64,000 nucleotides of DNA, from the NCBI GenBank assembly GCA_016192135.1, contig JACPUR010000014.1, positions 16,905 through 80,904 of the forward strand, in the 5' to 3' direction. The DNA comes from Candidatus Tectomicrobia bacterium. Lineage in GTDB: Bacteria; UBA8248. The notes beneath the pieces were generated by a model. That model had not been told where the DNA came from and made no database searches. It saw nothing but the letters and a program-made list of their open reading frames with translations. Shown here one piece after another: positions 23,073 through 32,406 of the stretch; within the stretch, counting starts at the first letter, position 1, and the number at the start of each line of letters is the position of its first letter. Position numbers and translations under genes: made by a program.

Positions 23073-24605
23073 ATGAGACGATCGTTTCTCGCCGCTCTCG
23101 TTCTCGCCGCCGGGGTCCTCGCCGCGCCCTCCACCCAGGCGTTCAAGGGAGAGGTCACCATCGCCTTGGCGGACGAGGTGCCCACGATGGACCCCCACAT
23201 CATCACCAGCGCCATCGGCGTGATGGTCTGGCGCTATCCCTTCGACACCCTGACCTCGGCCGATACGGCCACCGGGAAGGTCGGGCCCTGGCTCGCCGAG
23301 AGGTGGGAGCAGATCAGCCCTACCGCTATCAAGTTCTGGCTGCGCAAGGGCGTGAAGTTCTTCGACGGCACGCCCGTCACCTCCGAGGCGGTGAAGTACT
23401 CCATCGGCCGCATCATGGACCCGGCGAACAAGAGCCGCTCGGCCCCGGCCTTCAAGGCGTTCGACCGGGTCGAGATCCTCGACGACCACACCTTCATCTG
23501 GCACAACAAGGTCCCCGACAACGGCACCCTCAACCGCATGACCGTCCGTCCGGCCATCATGTCGCCGAAAACGAAGGGGTGGGACAAGGCCCGGTTCGCC
23601 CGCGAGCCCGCCGGTTCGGGGCCTTACATCCTCCAGTCCTGGACGAAGGGGCAGCGGATGGTTCTGGAGGCAAACCCCGGCTGGTGGGCCAACGACAGAT
23701 TCCCCCACCGGCCGAAGACCGTCGTCCTCCGCCGGATCCAGGAGGCGTCCACGCGGGTCAAGGCCCTGGCCGTGGGCGAGGTGGACCTCATCACCCAGAT
23801 TCACCCCCAGTTCATGGACGAGATCAAGGACAACCCCAACGTCGAGATGAAGTCCGTGCCTTCCGTCCGGATCATGTACCTGGGGTTCCACACCCGTCAC
23901 GGCGGGCCCTTCACGGACCTCAACGTGCGCCTCGCGGTCAACCACGCCATCGACACGGCCAGCATCATCCGGACCCTGCTCCGCGGGCAGGCCGTGCCCA
24001 TCGGCCAGATGATCCACCAGTGGAACTACTCCGGCTACAACCCGGACAAGAGCTGGTACGGCTACGACCCGGCGAAGGCGAAGGAGTACATGCGGAAGTC
24101 CGCCTACCCGGACGGCTTCAAGGCCACCTTGCTCTCCCCCGTCGGACGGTTCCCGGCGGACAAGCAGACCTGCGAGGCGATGACGGGGATGCTCAAGGAG
24201 ATCAAGATCGACGCGGTCTGCAAGCCGATGACCTTCGCGCTCTTCACGAGGGAGTACCGGGCATACGCGCAGGGCACGAAGAAGGACCCGGCCATGTACT
24301 ACATGGGCTTCGGGAACAGCTCGGGAGACCCCGGCCTCGCCATGATCAGTACCTCGGCCTGCGGGGGCGGATGGTCGAGCCATTGCTTCAAGGACCTGGA
24401 CGACGCGATGTACAAGGCCTTGGGCACCCCCGGCTCCGAGGCGCAGCAGGCCGGGTGGGAGCGCGTGACGGACATGATCAAGGCGAAGGCGACCCACAAG
24501 ATCATGTTCCAGGTCAACGACGTCGTGGCCTTCCAGAAGAAGAGGATCGAATTCCGCCCGCGATACGACGAGATCGTCTATGCCTGGGAGATCGTCATGA
24601 AGTGA
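23073..24605 (+). CDS. Dipeptide/oligopeptide-type ABC substrate-binding protein (SBP_bac_5) 1
   Basis: A 510-residue exported solute-binding protein of extracellular family 5. A signal peptide (MRRSFLAALVLAAGVLAAPSTQAF) is followed by EVPTMDPHIITSAIG and FWLRKGVKFFDGTPVTSEAVKYSIGR, the family hallmark, near residues 90-115. ATG at 23073 follows GGGGAGAGA. It is divergent from the acyl-CoA synthetase gene and separated from the main importer operon by NIPSNAP and IclR genes. It is clearly different in sequence from the three tandem paralogues at 27477-32388. The ligand is unknown; family 5 members also bind opines, nickel and sugars. Confidence 0.9.
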   Translation: MRRSFLAALVLAAGVLAAPSTQAFKGEVTIALADEVPTMDPHIITSAIGVMVWRYPFDTLTSADTATGKVGPWLAERWEQISPTAIKFWLRKGVKFFDGTPVTSEAVKYSIGRIMDPANKSRSAPAFKAFDRVEILDDHTFIWHNKVPDNGTLNRMTVRPAIMSPKTKGWDKARFAREPAGSGPYILQSWTKGQRMVLEANPGWWANDRFPHRPKTVVLRRIQEASTRVKALAVGEVDLITQIHPQFMDEIKDNPNVEMKSVPSVRIMYLGFHTRHGGPFTDLNVRLAVNHAIDTASIIRTLLRGQAVPIGQMIHQWNYSGYNPDKSWYGYDPAKAKEYMRKSAYPDGFKATLLSPVGRFPADKQTCEAMTGMLKEIKIDAVCKPMTFALFTREYRAYAQGTKKDPAMYYMGFGNSSGDPGLAMISTSACGGGWSSHCFKDLDDAMYKALGTPGSEAQQAGWERVTDMIKAKATHKIMFQVNDVVAFQKKRIEFRPRYDEIVYAWEIVMK

Positions 24606-24674
24606 GAGCGGGGCCGCCCCGGCCCGCCCTCTTCCGCGAACGGCCGGGATTCCCGGTATCCCGCCGCCGCGCGG

Positions 24675-25280
24675 CTAGTGCATCGGGGAGAAGGGGGCCG
24701 GGAGCCAGATCTCCGACTGCTGGGATTTCAGGATGCCCCGGGCGTAGTCGATGGTGCCGGGCGGCCAGCCGGCCTCGTGGGCGCGGCCGCGCACCTCGGC
24801 GCGGTGGTTGAGGTCCCGGTAGGGCCAGAAGTGGACGTACTCCCAGGAGCCGTCGGGAGCGGGCTCCGAGAAGAAGAGCGCCACGCAGGGCGAGAGCTTC
24901 AGCCGGGGGGGGAGATGCTTCTCCCAGGCGCGGACGGCGTCGTCCATCCTTCCGGGATGGCCCTGGTAGGTGCGGACCTCGTAGACGCCGCCCCAGCTGC
25001 CCACGAGCGGGCGGGGAAGAAGGGGGACGGTGCGGTACATCCTGGAGGTGGAGCCCTCCACCTCGCAGCAGTTGGTCAGCGCGCGGCGCACGCGCGCCTG
25101 CTGGTCCCCGTCCTCGTGCGCCCAGACCAGCATCGCCCGGTTGAGGAGGCCGATGTCGGCCTGGAAGAGGCCGAGGAGCGAGGCCCCCAGGTCGTGCTTC
25201 CGGAAGACCCGCGCGAACTCTTTCGCGTACTCCCCCCACCCCCGGGGCGCCAAACGCACGATTTCGATCTCATAGATCAT
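24675..25280 (-). CDS. NIPSNAP-family protein
   Basis: A 201-residue protein with two ferredoxin-like (dimeric alpha/beta barrel) NIPSNAP repeats: MIYEIEIVRLAPRGWGEYAKEF at the start, then GGVYEVRTYQGHPGRMDDAVRAWEKHLPPR near residue 97. The conserved V-Y-E-[VI]-R-T-Y signature appears in the second repeat. Molecular function in bacteria is not established; such genes often lie in catabolic operons. ATG at 25280 has GGAGAAA upstream. It is transcribed convergently with the first SBP gene and divergently from the IclR gene. Confidence 0.85.
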   Translation of the reverse strand: MIYEIEIVRLAPRGWGEYAKEFARVFRKHDLGASLLGLFQADIGLLNRAMLVWAHEDGDQQARVRRALTNCCEVEGSTSRMYRTVPLLPRPLVGSWGGVYEVRTYQGHPGRMDDAVRAWEKHLPPRLKLSPCVALFFSEPAPDGSWEYVHFWPYRDLNHRAEVRGRAHEAGWPPGTIDYARGILKSQQSEIWLPAPFSPMH

Positions 25281-25526
25281 GCGGAATTTCTCCACACAGA
25301 GGCCGCCGGATTATCCGACGCCATTCTCCAAAGACGCAACCGAGAGTGGGAGGTACGCGCAATCCATTGATAAGCATGAGAGTACGGGCCAAGGCCGCCG
25401 TGGCCCAAATTTCCTCCCAGGCGGGGCTTGACTTTGATTTTGCCAAACCACACAGTGCCGGGAATCTCTAGATTGATCATCCTTTCTCAATACAGAGACA
25501 AAGCAGAAGAGAAGCAGAGGCCCCAA

Positions 25527-26396
25527 ATGGACCACACGCCCTCCGCCATCCGGCATGCCCTCGACACCATCGAGGCCTTCCAGTTCGGGCCCAAGGAATT
25601 CAGCGCGCGCGAGCTCCATGAGATGCTCCACATCCCGCGCGCGACGCAGTACCGCGTCCTGCGGGTGCTGGAGGAGCGCGGCTACCTGCGCCGCGACCCC
25701 CAGAGCGGCCGCTACCGCATGGGCTTCAAGATCCTCCAGCTCGCCGCCCTCGCCCAGGATCAGATGGAGCTCGTGCGCATCGCCCAGGACGTGCTCCACC
25801 GCATGTGGATCGAGTCGCGGGAGACGGCCCAGCTCGCGGTCGTGGACGGCCTCGAAACGGTCTACCTCCGGGTGCTGGAGAGCCCCGTGCCCCACCGGTT
25901 CGTGCTGCGGCCGGGCGTGCGGGCGCCCATCCACTGCACCTCCCCCGGCCTCGCCATCCTCGCCCACTCCCCGAAGGAGAAGGTGGAGGAGGTGCTCCGC
26001 GCCGGGCTCAAGCGCTTCACCGACAAGACCATCACCGCCCCGGAGGCGCTTCTCGCCCGGCTGGAGCAGATCCGCCGCGAGGGCGTGGCCATCAACCGGG
26101 GCGAGTGGCGGGAGAGCGGCGGAGGGATCTCGGCCCCCGCCTTCGATTTCACGGGCGAGGCGGTGGCCGCCATCGGGCTCTCGGGGCCGAACGACCGGCT
26201 CACGGAGGACCGGGTGCCGGCCATCGCGGAGGCCGTCCGGCGAGGGGCCGCCGAGCTGTCCAGGCTCCTGGGGGGAGCACCATCACCGCCGCTTGGGGCG
26301 GAGAGTGGCGTATCGGTCAACGGGGGAACCCGCGGTCATCCAAAGGAGAAGAGCAATGGAGTACAAAAGCGCGTCCGAAGCCAAGGAGTACTGTAA
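25527..26396 (+). CDS. IclR-family transcriptional regulator
   Basis: A 289-residue IclR regulator. The winged helix (residues about 1-65: AIRHALDTIEAFQF, SARELHEMLHIPRATQYRVLRVLEERGYL) is followed by an effector domain with LRPGVRAPIHCTSPGLAILAHSP near 130-150 and GGISAPAFDFTGEAVAAIGLSGP near 200-222. The last 41 nt overlap the start of the DHDPS-family gene, giving a C-terminal tail longer than usual. It probably controls the downstream lyase, transporter and catabolic operon. Start at ATG 25527; longer starts extend into the divergent promoter region. Confidence 0.9.
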   Translation: MDHTPSAIRHALDTIEAFQFGPKEFSARELHEMLHIPRATQYRVLRVLEERGYLRRDPQSGRYRMGFKILQLAALAQDQMELVRIAQDVLHRMWIESRETAQLAVVDGLETVYLRVLESPVPHRFVLRPGVRAPIHCTSPGLAILAHSPKEKVEEVLRAGLKRFTDKTITAPEALLARLEQIRREGVAINRGEWRESGGGISAPAFDFTGEAVAAIGLSGPNDRLTEDRVPAIAEAVRRGAAELSRLLGGAPSPPLGAESGVSVNGGTRGHPKEKSNGVQKRVRSQGVL

Positions 26397-27330
26397 GGCC
26401 CACATGAAGGGCGTGTGGGCCGCCCTCTGCACTCCGTTCACCCCCTCGGGCGAGCTGGACGAGGAGGGCCTCCGCCGCAACGTCCGCCGCTGCATCGACG
26501 ACCTCAAGATCGACGGCTTCTTCTGCAACGGCCTCATGGGCGAATTCTGGTCGCTCTCCCCGCAGGAGCGCAAGCGCGCCCAGCACATCGTCTGCGAGGA
26601 GAGCCGGGGCAATGCCCAGACCATCCCGCACACGGCCCACATCAACATCTCCGAGGCGGTCGAGCTCACCCACCACGCCGAGGAAGTGGGCGGCGACTAC
26701 GTGATCATGATCAACCCGGTCTACGGCGCGCACGACGACGACGAGATCTTCCTCTACTTCCAGACCATCGCCAAGCAGACCGAGATGGGCATCGCCCTCT
26801 TCAACCAGCCCAAGTCGGGCACGACCCTCAGCCCCGCGCTCGTCGAGCGGCTGACCGACATCCCCAACATCTGCTGCATCAAGAACGCGGTCAACAGCAT
26901 GGACCACATGGCCGAGGTCCGGCGCCGGGTGGGCGACAAGATCGTGGTCTGCGACCCCAGCGACGAGAACATGCTGGTCGGCATGGCGCACTTCGGGATG
27001 CAGGTCCACATGTCCTCGCCCGCGCCGTTCCTGTACCAGGTCCCCGGCTACACCCCGATGAAGGACATGTACGACGCGATCCAGAAGGGCGACATGGTCA
27101 AGGCCTGGAAGCTCCACTATGAGCTCGAGCCCCTGCGCCAGGTGCGGAAGAAGTACTTCACCTCGGGCCCGAACGGCCGGACGACGGCCTACCTGAAGGA
27201 GTGGAGCAAGCTCCTCGGCATGGCCGCCGGCGAGCCGCGCCCGCCCATCGTCCCCCTGACGGACAAGGAGCGGAAGCAGTTCCGGGACGATCTGACCAAG
27301 ACCGGGATTCTCGACAAGGTGAAGGCCTAG
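26356..27330 (+). CDS. Dihydrodipicolinate synthase/N-acetylneuraminate lyase-family aldolase
   Basis: A 324-residue class I aldolase TIM barrel. Seen: WAALCTPFTPSGELDEEGLRRNV near residues 21-43, CNGLMGEFWSLS near 57-68 (the G-x-x-G-E loop), Tyr123 in INPVYG and the Schiff-base Lys176 in NICCIKNAVN. It is about 30 residues longer than DapA at the C-terminus. In an operon with an importer, HIBADH-like and acyl-CoA genes it is more likely a catabolic retro-aldolase or lyase than lysine biosynthesis. AAAGGAGAAG precedes the ATG, which lies inside the IclR gene. Confidence 0.88.
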   Translation: MEYKSASEAKEYCKAHMKGVWAALCTPFTPSGELDEEGLRRNVRRCIDDLKIDGFFCNGLMGEFWSLSPQERKRAQHIVCEESRGNAQTIPHTAHINISEAVELTHHAEEVGGDYVIMINPVYGAHDDDEIFLYFQTIAKQTEMGIALFNQPKSGTTLSPALVERLTDIPNICCIKNAVNSMDHMAEVRRRVGDKIVVCDPSDENMLVGMAHFGMQVHMSSPAPFLYQVPGYTPMKDMYDAIQKGDMVKAWKLHYELEPLRQVRKKYFTSGPNGRTTAYLKEWSKLLGMAAGEPRPPIVPLTDKERKQFRDDLTKTGILDKVKA

Positions 27331-27350
27331 GCTTCATTCCCGCGTCCATG

Positions 27351-27385
27351 CGCCCTCGGGGGTGGCCCGGCCGCCCCCGAGGGCG
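27351..27385. terminator. Strong intergenic hairpin, possible attenuator
   Basis: A perfect 12-bp stem (CGCCCTCGGGGG with CCCCCGAGGGCG) around an 11-nt loop, between the lyase gene and the first tandem SBP gene. There is no U-run, so it may stabilise an upstream mRNA end or attenuate rather than terminate. A second small hairpin, GGCGGC-CCATGC-GCCGCC, follows near 27424-27441. Confidence 0.45.
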
Positions 27386-27476
27386 GAACTCTCGAACTCA
27401 TCAGCGGTGGGAAGGCCGGTGCGGCGGCCCATGCGCCGCCATGCGGTCATCCAGGATTACTGGAGGAAAAAATCCC

Positions 27477-29054
27477 ATGATGCATATTCTCGCCGCTGCC
27501 CTCGCAGTTCTCGCCCTCGCCCTTGGACCCGCGGCCGGCGCCCAGGCCGCGAAGCGGGGCGGCACCCTCCGGATCGCGACCGAGGGAGAAGCGTTCGATC
27601 TCAACCCCATCGGGATCAGCGGCGCCCTGAAGGTCTACCGGGAGATCATGGGCGGCGCCCTTCTCCGCCTCGACGAGAACTTCAACCCCATCGGCGACCT
27701 GGCGAAGAGCTGGGAGATCTCCGACGAAGGGCGCATCGTCACCTTCAAGCTCCACCCCGGGGGCACCTACCACGACGGCGCCCCGCTCGACGCCGAATCG
27801 GTCAAGTGGAACCTCGACCTCGTCAACAAGACGGTCCCGAAGTGGGTCGAGGAGATGAAGAAAAAGAACCCCAAGTACAAGTGGCAAAATCTCTTCGTCA
27901 ACTATCTCTACCACATCGACAAGGTGGAGGTGGTGGACAAGTACACCCTCCGCGTCCACCAGAAGGACCTGGGTAAGGGCCAGCTCTTCGACGCCATGAC
28001 GGGCACCCTGGGACGCTTCGTCCTCGTCTCGCCCAAGGCCTACGACACCGACATCGAGTCCTTCCGCCGCCGCCCCGTCCTGAGCGGCCCCTACAAGTTC
28101 GTGGAGTGGAAGCGCAACCAGCACCTCTTCGCCGAGCGCCACAGGGGCTTCTACCGCAAGGGCCAGCCCTACCTCGACCGGCTCGAGTTCTACTTCATCC
28201 CCGACGCGAACCAGCGGATGAACGCCCTCCTCTCGGGCCAGATCGACGTCATCAACAACCTGCCCCTCTCCCTCTACGAGACGATGAAGAAGGCGCCCGG
28301 CGTCGTCGTCCACCGGGGGCGGGCCACCATCAACTACGCCTTCCCCTTCAACAACCAGATGGAGCCCTGGAAGGACCTCCGGGTGCGCAAGGCCGTCTCC
28401 TGCTACGCCGTGGACCGGGCCCAGATCGTGAAGACCGCCCTGCGGGGGCTCGGCAAGCCCTGGGTGACCTTCGCGCCCGGCGGGGCCGTGGACGCGCTCG
28501 ACCTCACGGCCGAGTGCCCCTACGACCCCGAGAAGGCCAAGAAGCTCCTGGCCGAGGCGGGCTACGGCCCGGGCAAGCCCCTCAAGATCACCATGACGAC
28601 CAACAACTCCGACCCGGCCCACATCGAGGTGTCCCAGGCGCTCAAGCTCCAGTTCGCCAAGAGCAACATCGACATGGAAGTCAAGATCGTGGACTACGCC
28701 ACCTGGAACCGCGGCTTCGTGGGCCAGCACAAGATCCAGCTCACGCTCCAGAACACGCTCTCCTCCCGCAGCGTGAACAGCAACTCCCACGTCGTCTACT
28801 CGAAGGCGGGGAACGACTACTACCAAGTCAAGGACCCCAAGCTGGACGAGCTGCTGGACGCCTGGCGCTCGACCATCGACCCGCGCAAGCAGCTCGAGGC
28901 CAGCCACGCGATCCAGCGCTACGTCCTGGACCAGGCGTATTACCCCAACCTCGCCACCTTCTCGTTCCTGGAGGTCACGCGGGACTACGTGAAGGGATTC
29001 AAGTACCTGGGCAAGCTGATGTTCGACTACAGCGAGGTCTGGCTGGACAAATAG
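27477..29054 (+). CDS. Peptide-type ABC substrate-binding protein, tandem paralogue A
   Basis: A 525-residue exported family-5 solute-binding protein. The signal peptide MMHILAAALAVLALALGPAAGAQA precedes AKRGGTLRIATEGEAFDLNP. FKLHPGGTYHDGAPLDAESVKWNLD near residues 92-115 is the family hallmark. Further shared blocks are SGPYKFVEWKRNQHLFAERH near 203 and DYATWNRGFV. It is the first of three tandem paralogues of 525, 525 and 526 residues. ATG at 27477 with TGGAGGA upstream. The AKRGGTLR block follows the cleavage site in all three. Ligand unknown. Confidence 0.92.
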   Translation: MMHILAAALAVLALALGPAAGAQAAKRGGTLRIATEGEAFDLNPIGISGALKVYREIMGGALLRLDENFNPIGDLAKSWEISDEGRIVTFKLHPGGTYHDGAPLDAESVKWNLDLVNKTVPKWVEEMKKKNPKYKWQNLFVNYLYHIDKVEVVDKYTLRVHQKDLGKGQLFDAMTGTLGRFVLVSPKAYDTDIESFRRRPVLSGPYKFVEWKRNQHLFAERHRGFYRKGQPYLDRLEFYFIPDANQRMNALLSGQIDVINNLPLSLYETMKKAPGVVVHRGRATINYAFPFNNQMEPWKDLRVRKAVSCYAVDRAQIVKTALRGLGKPWVTFAPGGAVDALDLTAECPYDPEKAKKLLAEAGYGPGKPLKITMTTNNSDPAHIEVSQALKLQFAKSNIDMEVKIVDYATWNRGFVGQHKIQLTLQNTLSSRSVNSNSHVVYSKAGNDYYQVKDPKLDELLDAWRSTIDPRKQLEASHAIQRYVLDQAYYPNLATFSFLEVTRDYVKGFKYLGKLMFDYSEVWLDK

Positions 29055-29094
29055 CCGCCTGAACCGCGGCGCGCACCGGAAGGATGGAGCCGAC

Positions 29095-30672
29095 ATGAAA
29101 GCCCGCCTGGCATTGATCGCCGCCGCCCTGCTGCTGCTCGGCGCCGCGCCCGGCGCCCACGCCGCCAAGCGCGGCGGGACCCTGCGCGTGGCCATGGAGG
29201 GGGACACCACCGACCTCGACGTCGTCAAGGTCGGCTGGCCCCTCAAGGTGTACCGGGAGAGCCTCGGCACCGGCCTCATGTCCGTGAACGAGAACTTCGA
29301 GTTCACGGGAGACTTGGCGCGGAGCTGGGAGCTCTCCGACGAAGGGCGGGTCCTCACCCTGAGGCTCCACCCCGGCGGGACCTACCACGACGGGGCCCCG
29401 CTCGACGCCGAGTCGGTGAAGTGGAACTTCGGCCTCGTCACGGGCGAGGTGGTGCCGAAGTGGCTGCAGGAGGCCCGGAAGAAGAACCCGAAGGCGCAGA
29501 TACCCAACAGCTTCAAGGCCTACCTGAGCCACGTCCAGAAGGTGGAGGTGGTGGACAAGTACACCCTCCGCATCCACCAGAAGGACATCGGCAAGGCCCA
29601 GACCTTCGAGGCCCTGGCCGCCACCTTCACCCGGTTCGTGCTCGTCTCGCCCAAGGCCTACGACATGGACATCGAGAAGTTCAGCCGGTCGCCGGTCCTG
29701 AGCGGTCCCTTCAAGTTCGTGGAGTGGAAGCGCAACCAGCACCTCTTCGCCGAGCGCCACAAGGGCTACTTCGACAAGAACCTGCCCTACGTGGACCGGA
29801 TCGAGTTCTACTTCATGCCCGACGCCAACCAGCGGATGAACGCCCTGACCTCCGGGCAGATCGACATCATCAACAACCTGCCCCTGTCCCTCTACGAGAC
29901 GGCCAAGAAGGCGCCCGGCGTCCGGACCTACCTCGGCCGGACCACCACCAACTACGCCTTCCCCTACAACGTGCAGCTTCCGATGTGGAAGGACATCCGC
30001 GTCCGGAAGGCCATCTCGTGCTACGGGGTGGACCGGGCCGGGATCGCCAAGACCGCCCTGCGCGGCCTCGGGCAGCCCTGGAACAGCGTCTCCCCCCCCG
30101 GGGCCGTCGACGCCCTCGACCTCACCAAGGAGTGCCCCTACGATCCGGAGAAGGCCAGGAAGCTCCTCGCCGAGGCGGGCTACGGGCCGGCCAAGCCCTT
30201 CAAGTTCACCATGACCACCAACAACTCCGATCCGGCCCACCTCGAGGTGGCCCAGGCGCTGAAGTCCCAGTTCGCCCGGATCGGGGCGGACATGGACATC
30301 CGGGTGGTGGACTACGCCACCTGGAACCGCGCCTTCGTGGTCCAGCGCAGGCTGGAGATCACCCTTCAAAACACGCTCTCCTCGCTGACCGTGAACACCA
30401 ATTCCCACGTCTTCTACTCGAAGTCGGGGCTCGACTACTACAACATCAAGGACCCCAAGCTGGACGGCCTCGTGGAGGCCTGGCGCTCCACCATCGACCC
30501 GCGCCGGCAGATCGAGGCCAGCCACCGCATCCAGCGGTACATGGCCGAGATGGCCTACTACCCGGCCATCGCCGGGTTCCCGTTCATCCAGGCGTCGCGG
30601 GCGGACGTGAAGGGCTTCCACTACCTGGGCAAGCTGATGAACGACTTCCGCGGGGTGTGGCTGGACAGGTAA
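29095..30672 (+). CDS. Peptide-type ABC substrate-binding protein, tandem paralogue B
   Basis: A 525-residue family-5 binding protein. Signal peptide MKARLALIAAALLLLGAAPGAHA, then AKRGGTLRVAMEGDTTDLDV. It shares most of its length with paralogues A and C. A 156-bp segment (29692-29847) is identical to paralogue C except for one base, pointing to recent duplication or gene conversion. The N-terminal ligand-facing segment differs from A and C, so binding specificity may differ. Gap of 40 bp after paralogue A. Confidence 0.92.
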   Translation: MKARLALIAAALLLLGAAPGAHAAKRGGTLRVAMEGDTTDLDVVKVGWPLKVYRESLGTGLMSVNENFEFTGDLARSWELSDEGRVLTLRLHPGGTYHDGAPLDAESVKWNFGLVTGEVVPKWLQEARKKNPKAQIPNSFKAYLSHVQKVEVVDKYTLRIHQKDIGKAQTFEALAATFTRFVLVSPKAYDMDIEKFSRSPVLSGPFKFVEWKRNQHLFAERHKGYFDKNLPYVDRIEFYFMPDANQRMNALTSGQIDIINNLPLSLYETAKKAPGVRTYLGRTTTNYAFPYNVQLPMWKDIRVRKAISCYGVDRAGIAKTALRGLGQPWNSVSPPGAVDALDLTKECPYDPEKARKLLAEAGYGPAKPFKFTMTTNNSDPAHLEVAQALKSQFARIGADMDIRVVDYATWNRAFVVQRRLEITLQNTLSSLTVNTNSHVFYSKSGLDYYNIKDPKLDGLVEAWRSTIDPRRQIEASHRIQRYMAEMAYYPAIAGFPFIQASRADVKGFHYLGKLMNDFRGVWLDR

Positions 30673-30807
30673 GAGCCTTTTTGAGAAAAATGACCATTCG
30701 AAAAGCGGCCATCATCCGGCCGGCGGCCGCCCCGCGGCGCCGGGCGCACCGCGATCCTGACGCTGGATCCTGACAATGCAGGCCCAAACCATGGGAGGCA
30801 CACCATC

Positions 30808-32388
30808 ATGATGTGGACGCGGACCGCGGCCGTCATGGCCGCCCTGGCCCTCGTCCTGGCCCCCGCGGCCGGGGCGGAGGCCGCCAAGCGCGGCGGCACG
30901 CTGCGCATCGGAATCGAGGGCGAGGCGCCGGACCTGAACGTCATCGGCATCAACTTCGCCCGCAAGGTGTACCGCGAGGCGATGGGCAACGGCCTGGTCC
31001 GCCTCGACGAGAACTTCGAGGTCGTGGGAGACGCGGCCAAGGAGTGGGAGGTCTCCGAGGACGGGCGCATCATCACCTTCAAGCTCCATCCCGGGGGCAC
31101 CTACCACGACGGCGCCCCGCTCGACGCCGCGTCCGTCAAGTGGAACCTCGACCTCATCAACAAGACGGCCCCGAAGTGGGCCGAGGAGATGAAGAAGAAG
31201 AACCCCAAGTACAAGTGGCGCAACATCTGGGTGGGCTATCTCTTCCACATCGACCAGGTGGATGTCATCGACAAGTACACCGTCCGGGTCCGCCAGAAGG
31301 ACCTGGGCAAGGCGCAGACCTTCGACGCCATGTCGAGCGCCTTCTCCCGCTTCGTGCTCGTCTCGCCCAAGGCCTACGACACGGACCTCGAGAAGTTCCG
31401 CCTCCACCCGGTCCTGAGCGGTCCCTTCAAGTTCGTGGAGTGGAAGCGCAACCAGCACCTCTTCGCCGAGCGCCACAAGGGCTACTTCGACAAGAACCTG
31501 CCCTACGTGGACCGGATCGAGTTCTACTTCATGCCGGACGCCAACCAGCGGATGAACGCCCTGGCCGCCGGGCAGATCGACATCATCAACAACCTGCCCC
31601 TCCCGCTCTACGAGACGGCGAAGAAGACCGAGGGGGTGAAGGTGCTGGTAGGCCCCAACACCATCAACTACGCCGTGCCCATCAACGGCCAGATGGACCC
31701 GTGGAAGGACGTGCGCGTCCGCCGGGCCCTCGGCTGCTACGGCATCGACCGGGCCCAGATCGTGAGGACCGCTCTGCGGGGGCTCGGCAAGCCCTGGGCG
31801 AGCTACTCCCCCGCCGGCGCCAAGGACGCCCTGGACCTCACGAAGGAGTGCCCCCACGACCCCGCCAAGGCGAAGAAGCTCCTCGCCGAGGCGGGCTACG
31901 GGCCGGGCAAGCCGCTCAAGATCACCCTGACCACCAACAACTCCGACCCGGCCCACCTCGAGGTGTCCCAGGCGCTCAAGTCCCAGTTTGGCCAGCTCGG
32001 GGTCGACATGGAGATCCGCGTGGTGGACTACGCCACCTGGAACCGCGCCTTCGTCGCCCAGCGCCGGCTCCAGCTCACGCTGCAGAACACCCTCTCCTCC
32101 CGGACGGTGAACAGCAACTCGCACACCATCCACTCCAAGTCGGGGATCGACTATTACAACATCAAGGATCCCAAGGTGGACGCCTTCCTCGACGAGTGGC
32201 GCTCCAACATCGACCCCCGCAAGCAGCTCGAGGCCAGCCACAAGCTCCAGCGCTACATGGTGGAGCAGGGGTACTACCCCAACATCGCCAGCTTCGGCCT
32301 CCTGCAGGCGGCGCGGGACTACGTGAAAGGATTCACGAATCTTGGTAAGCTCATGCTCGACTACAGGGCCGTCTGGCTGGACAAGTAA
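30808..32388 (+). CDS. Peptide-type ABC substrate-binding protein, tandem paralogue C
   Basis: A 526-residue family-5 binding protein. Signal peptide MMWTRTAAVMAALALVLAPAAGAEA, then AKRGGTLRIGIEGEAPDLNV. It lies 135 bp after paralogue B (this gap contains a GATCCTGAC direct repeat) and 18 bp before the permease genes, so it is the copy closest to the membrane components. The core HLFAERHKGYFDKNLPYVDR is shared with B. GGGAGGCACACC precedes the ATG. Confidence 0.92.
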   Translation: MMWTRTAAVMAALALVLAPAAGAEAAKRGGTLRIGIEGEAPDLNVIGINFARKVYREAMGNGLVRLDENFEVVGDAAKEWEVSEDGRIITFKLHPGGTYHDGAPLDAASVKWNLDLINKTAPKWAEEMKKKNPKYKWRNIWVGYLFHIDQVDVIDKYTVRVRQKDLGKAQTFDAMSSAFSRFVLVSPKAYDTDLEKFRLHPVLSGPFKFVEWKRNQHLFAERHKGYFDKNLPYVDRIEFYFMPDANQRMNALAAGQIDIINNLPLPLYETAKKTEGVKVLVGPNTINYAVPINGQMDPWKDVRVRRALGCYGIDRAQIVRTALRGLGKPWASYSPAGAKDALDLTKECPHDPAKAKKLLAEAGYGPGKPLKITLTTNNSDPAHLEVSQALKSQFGQLGVDMEIRVVDYATWNRAFVAQRRLQLTLQNTLSSRTVNSNSHTIHSKSGIDYYNIKDPKVDAFLDEWRSNIDPRKQLEASHKLQRYMVEQGYYPNIASFGLLQAARDYVKGFTNLGKLMLDYRAVWLDK

Positions 32389-32406
32389 CATGAGGTTCGG
32401 AGGACG

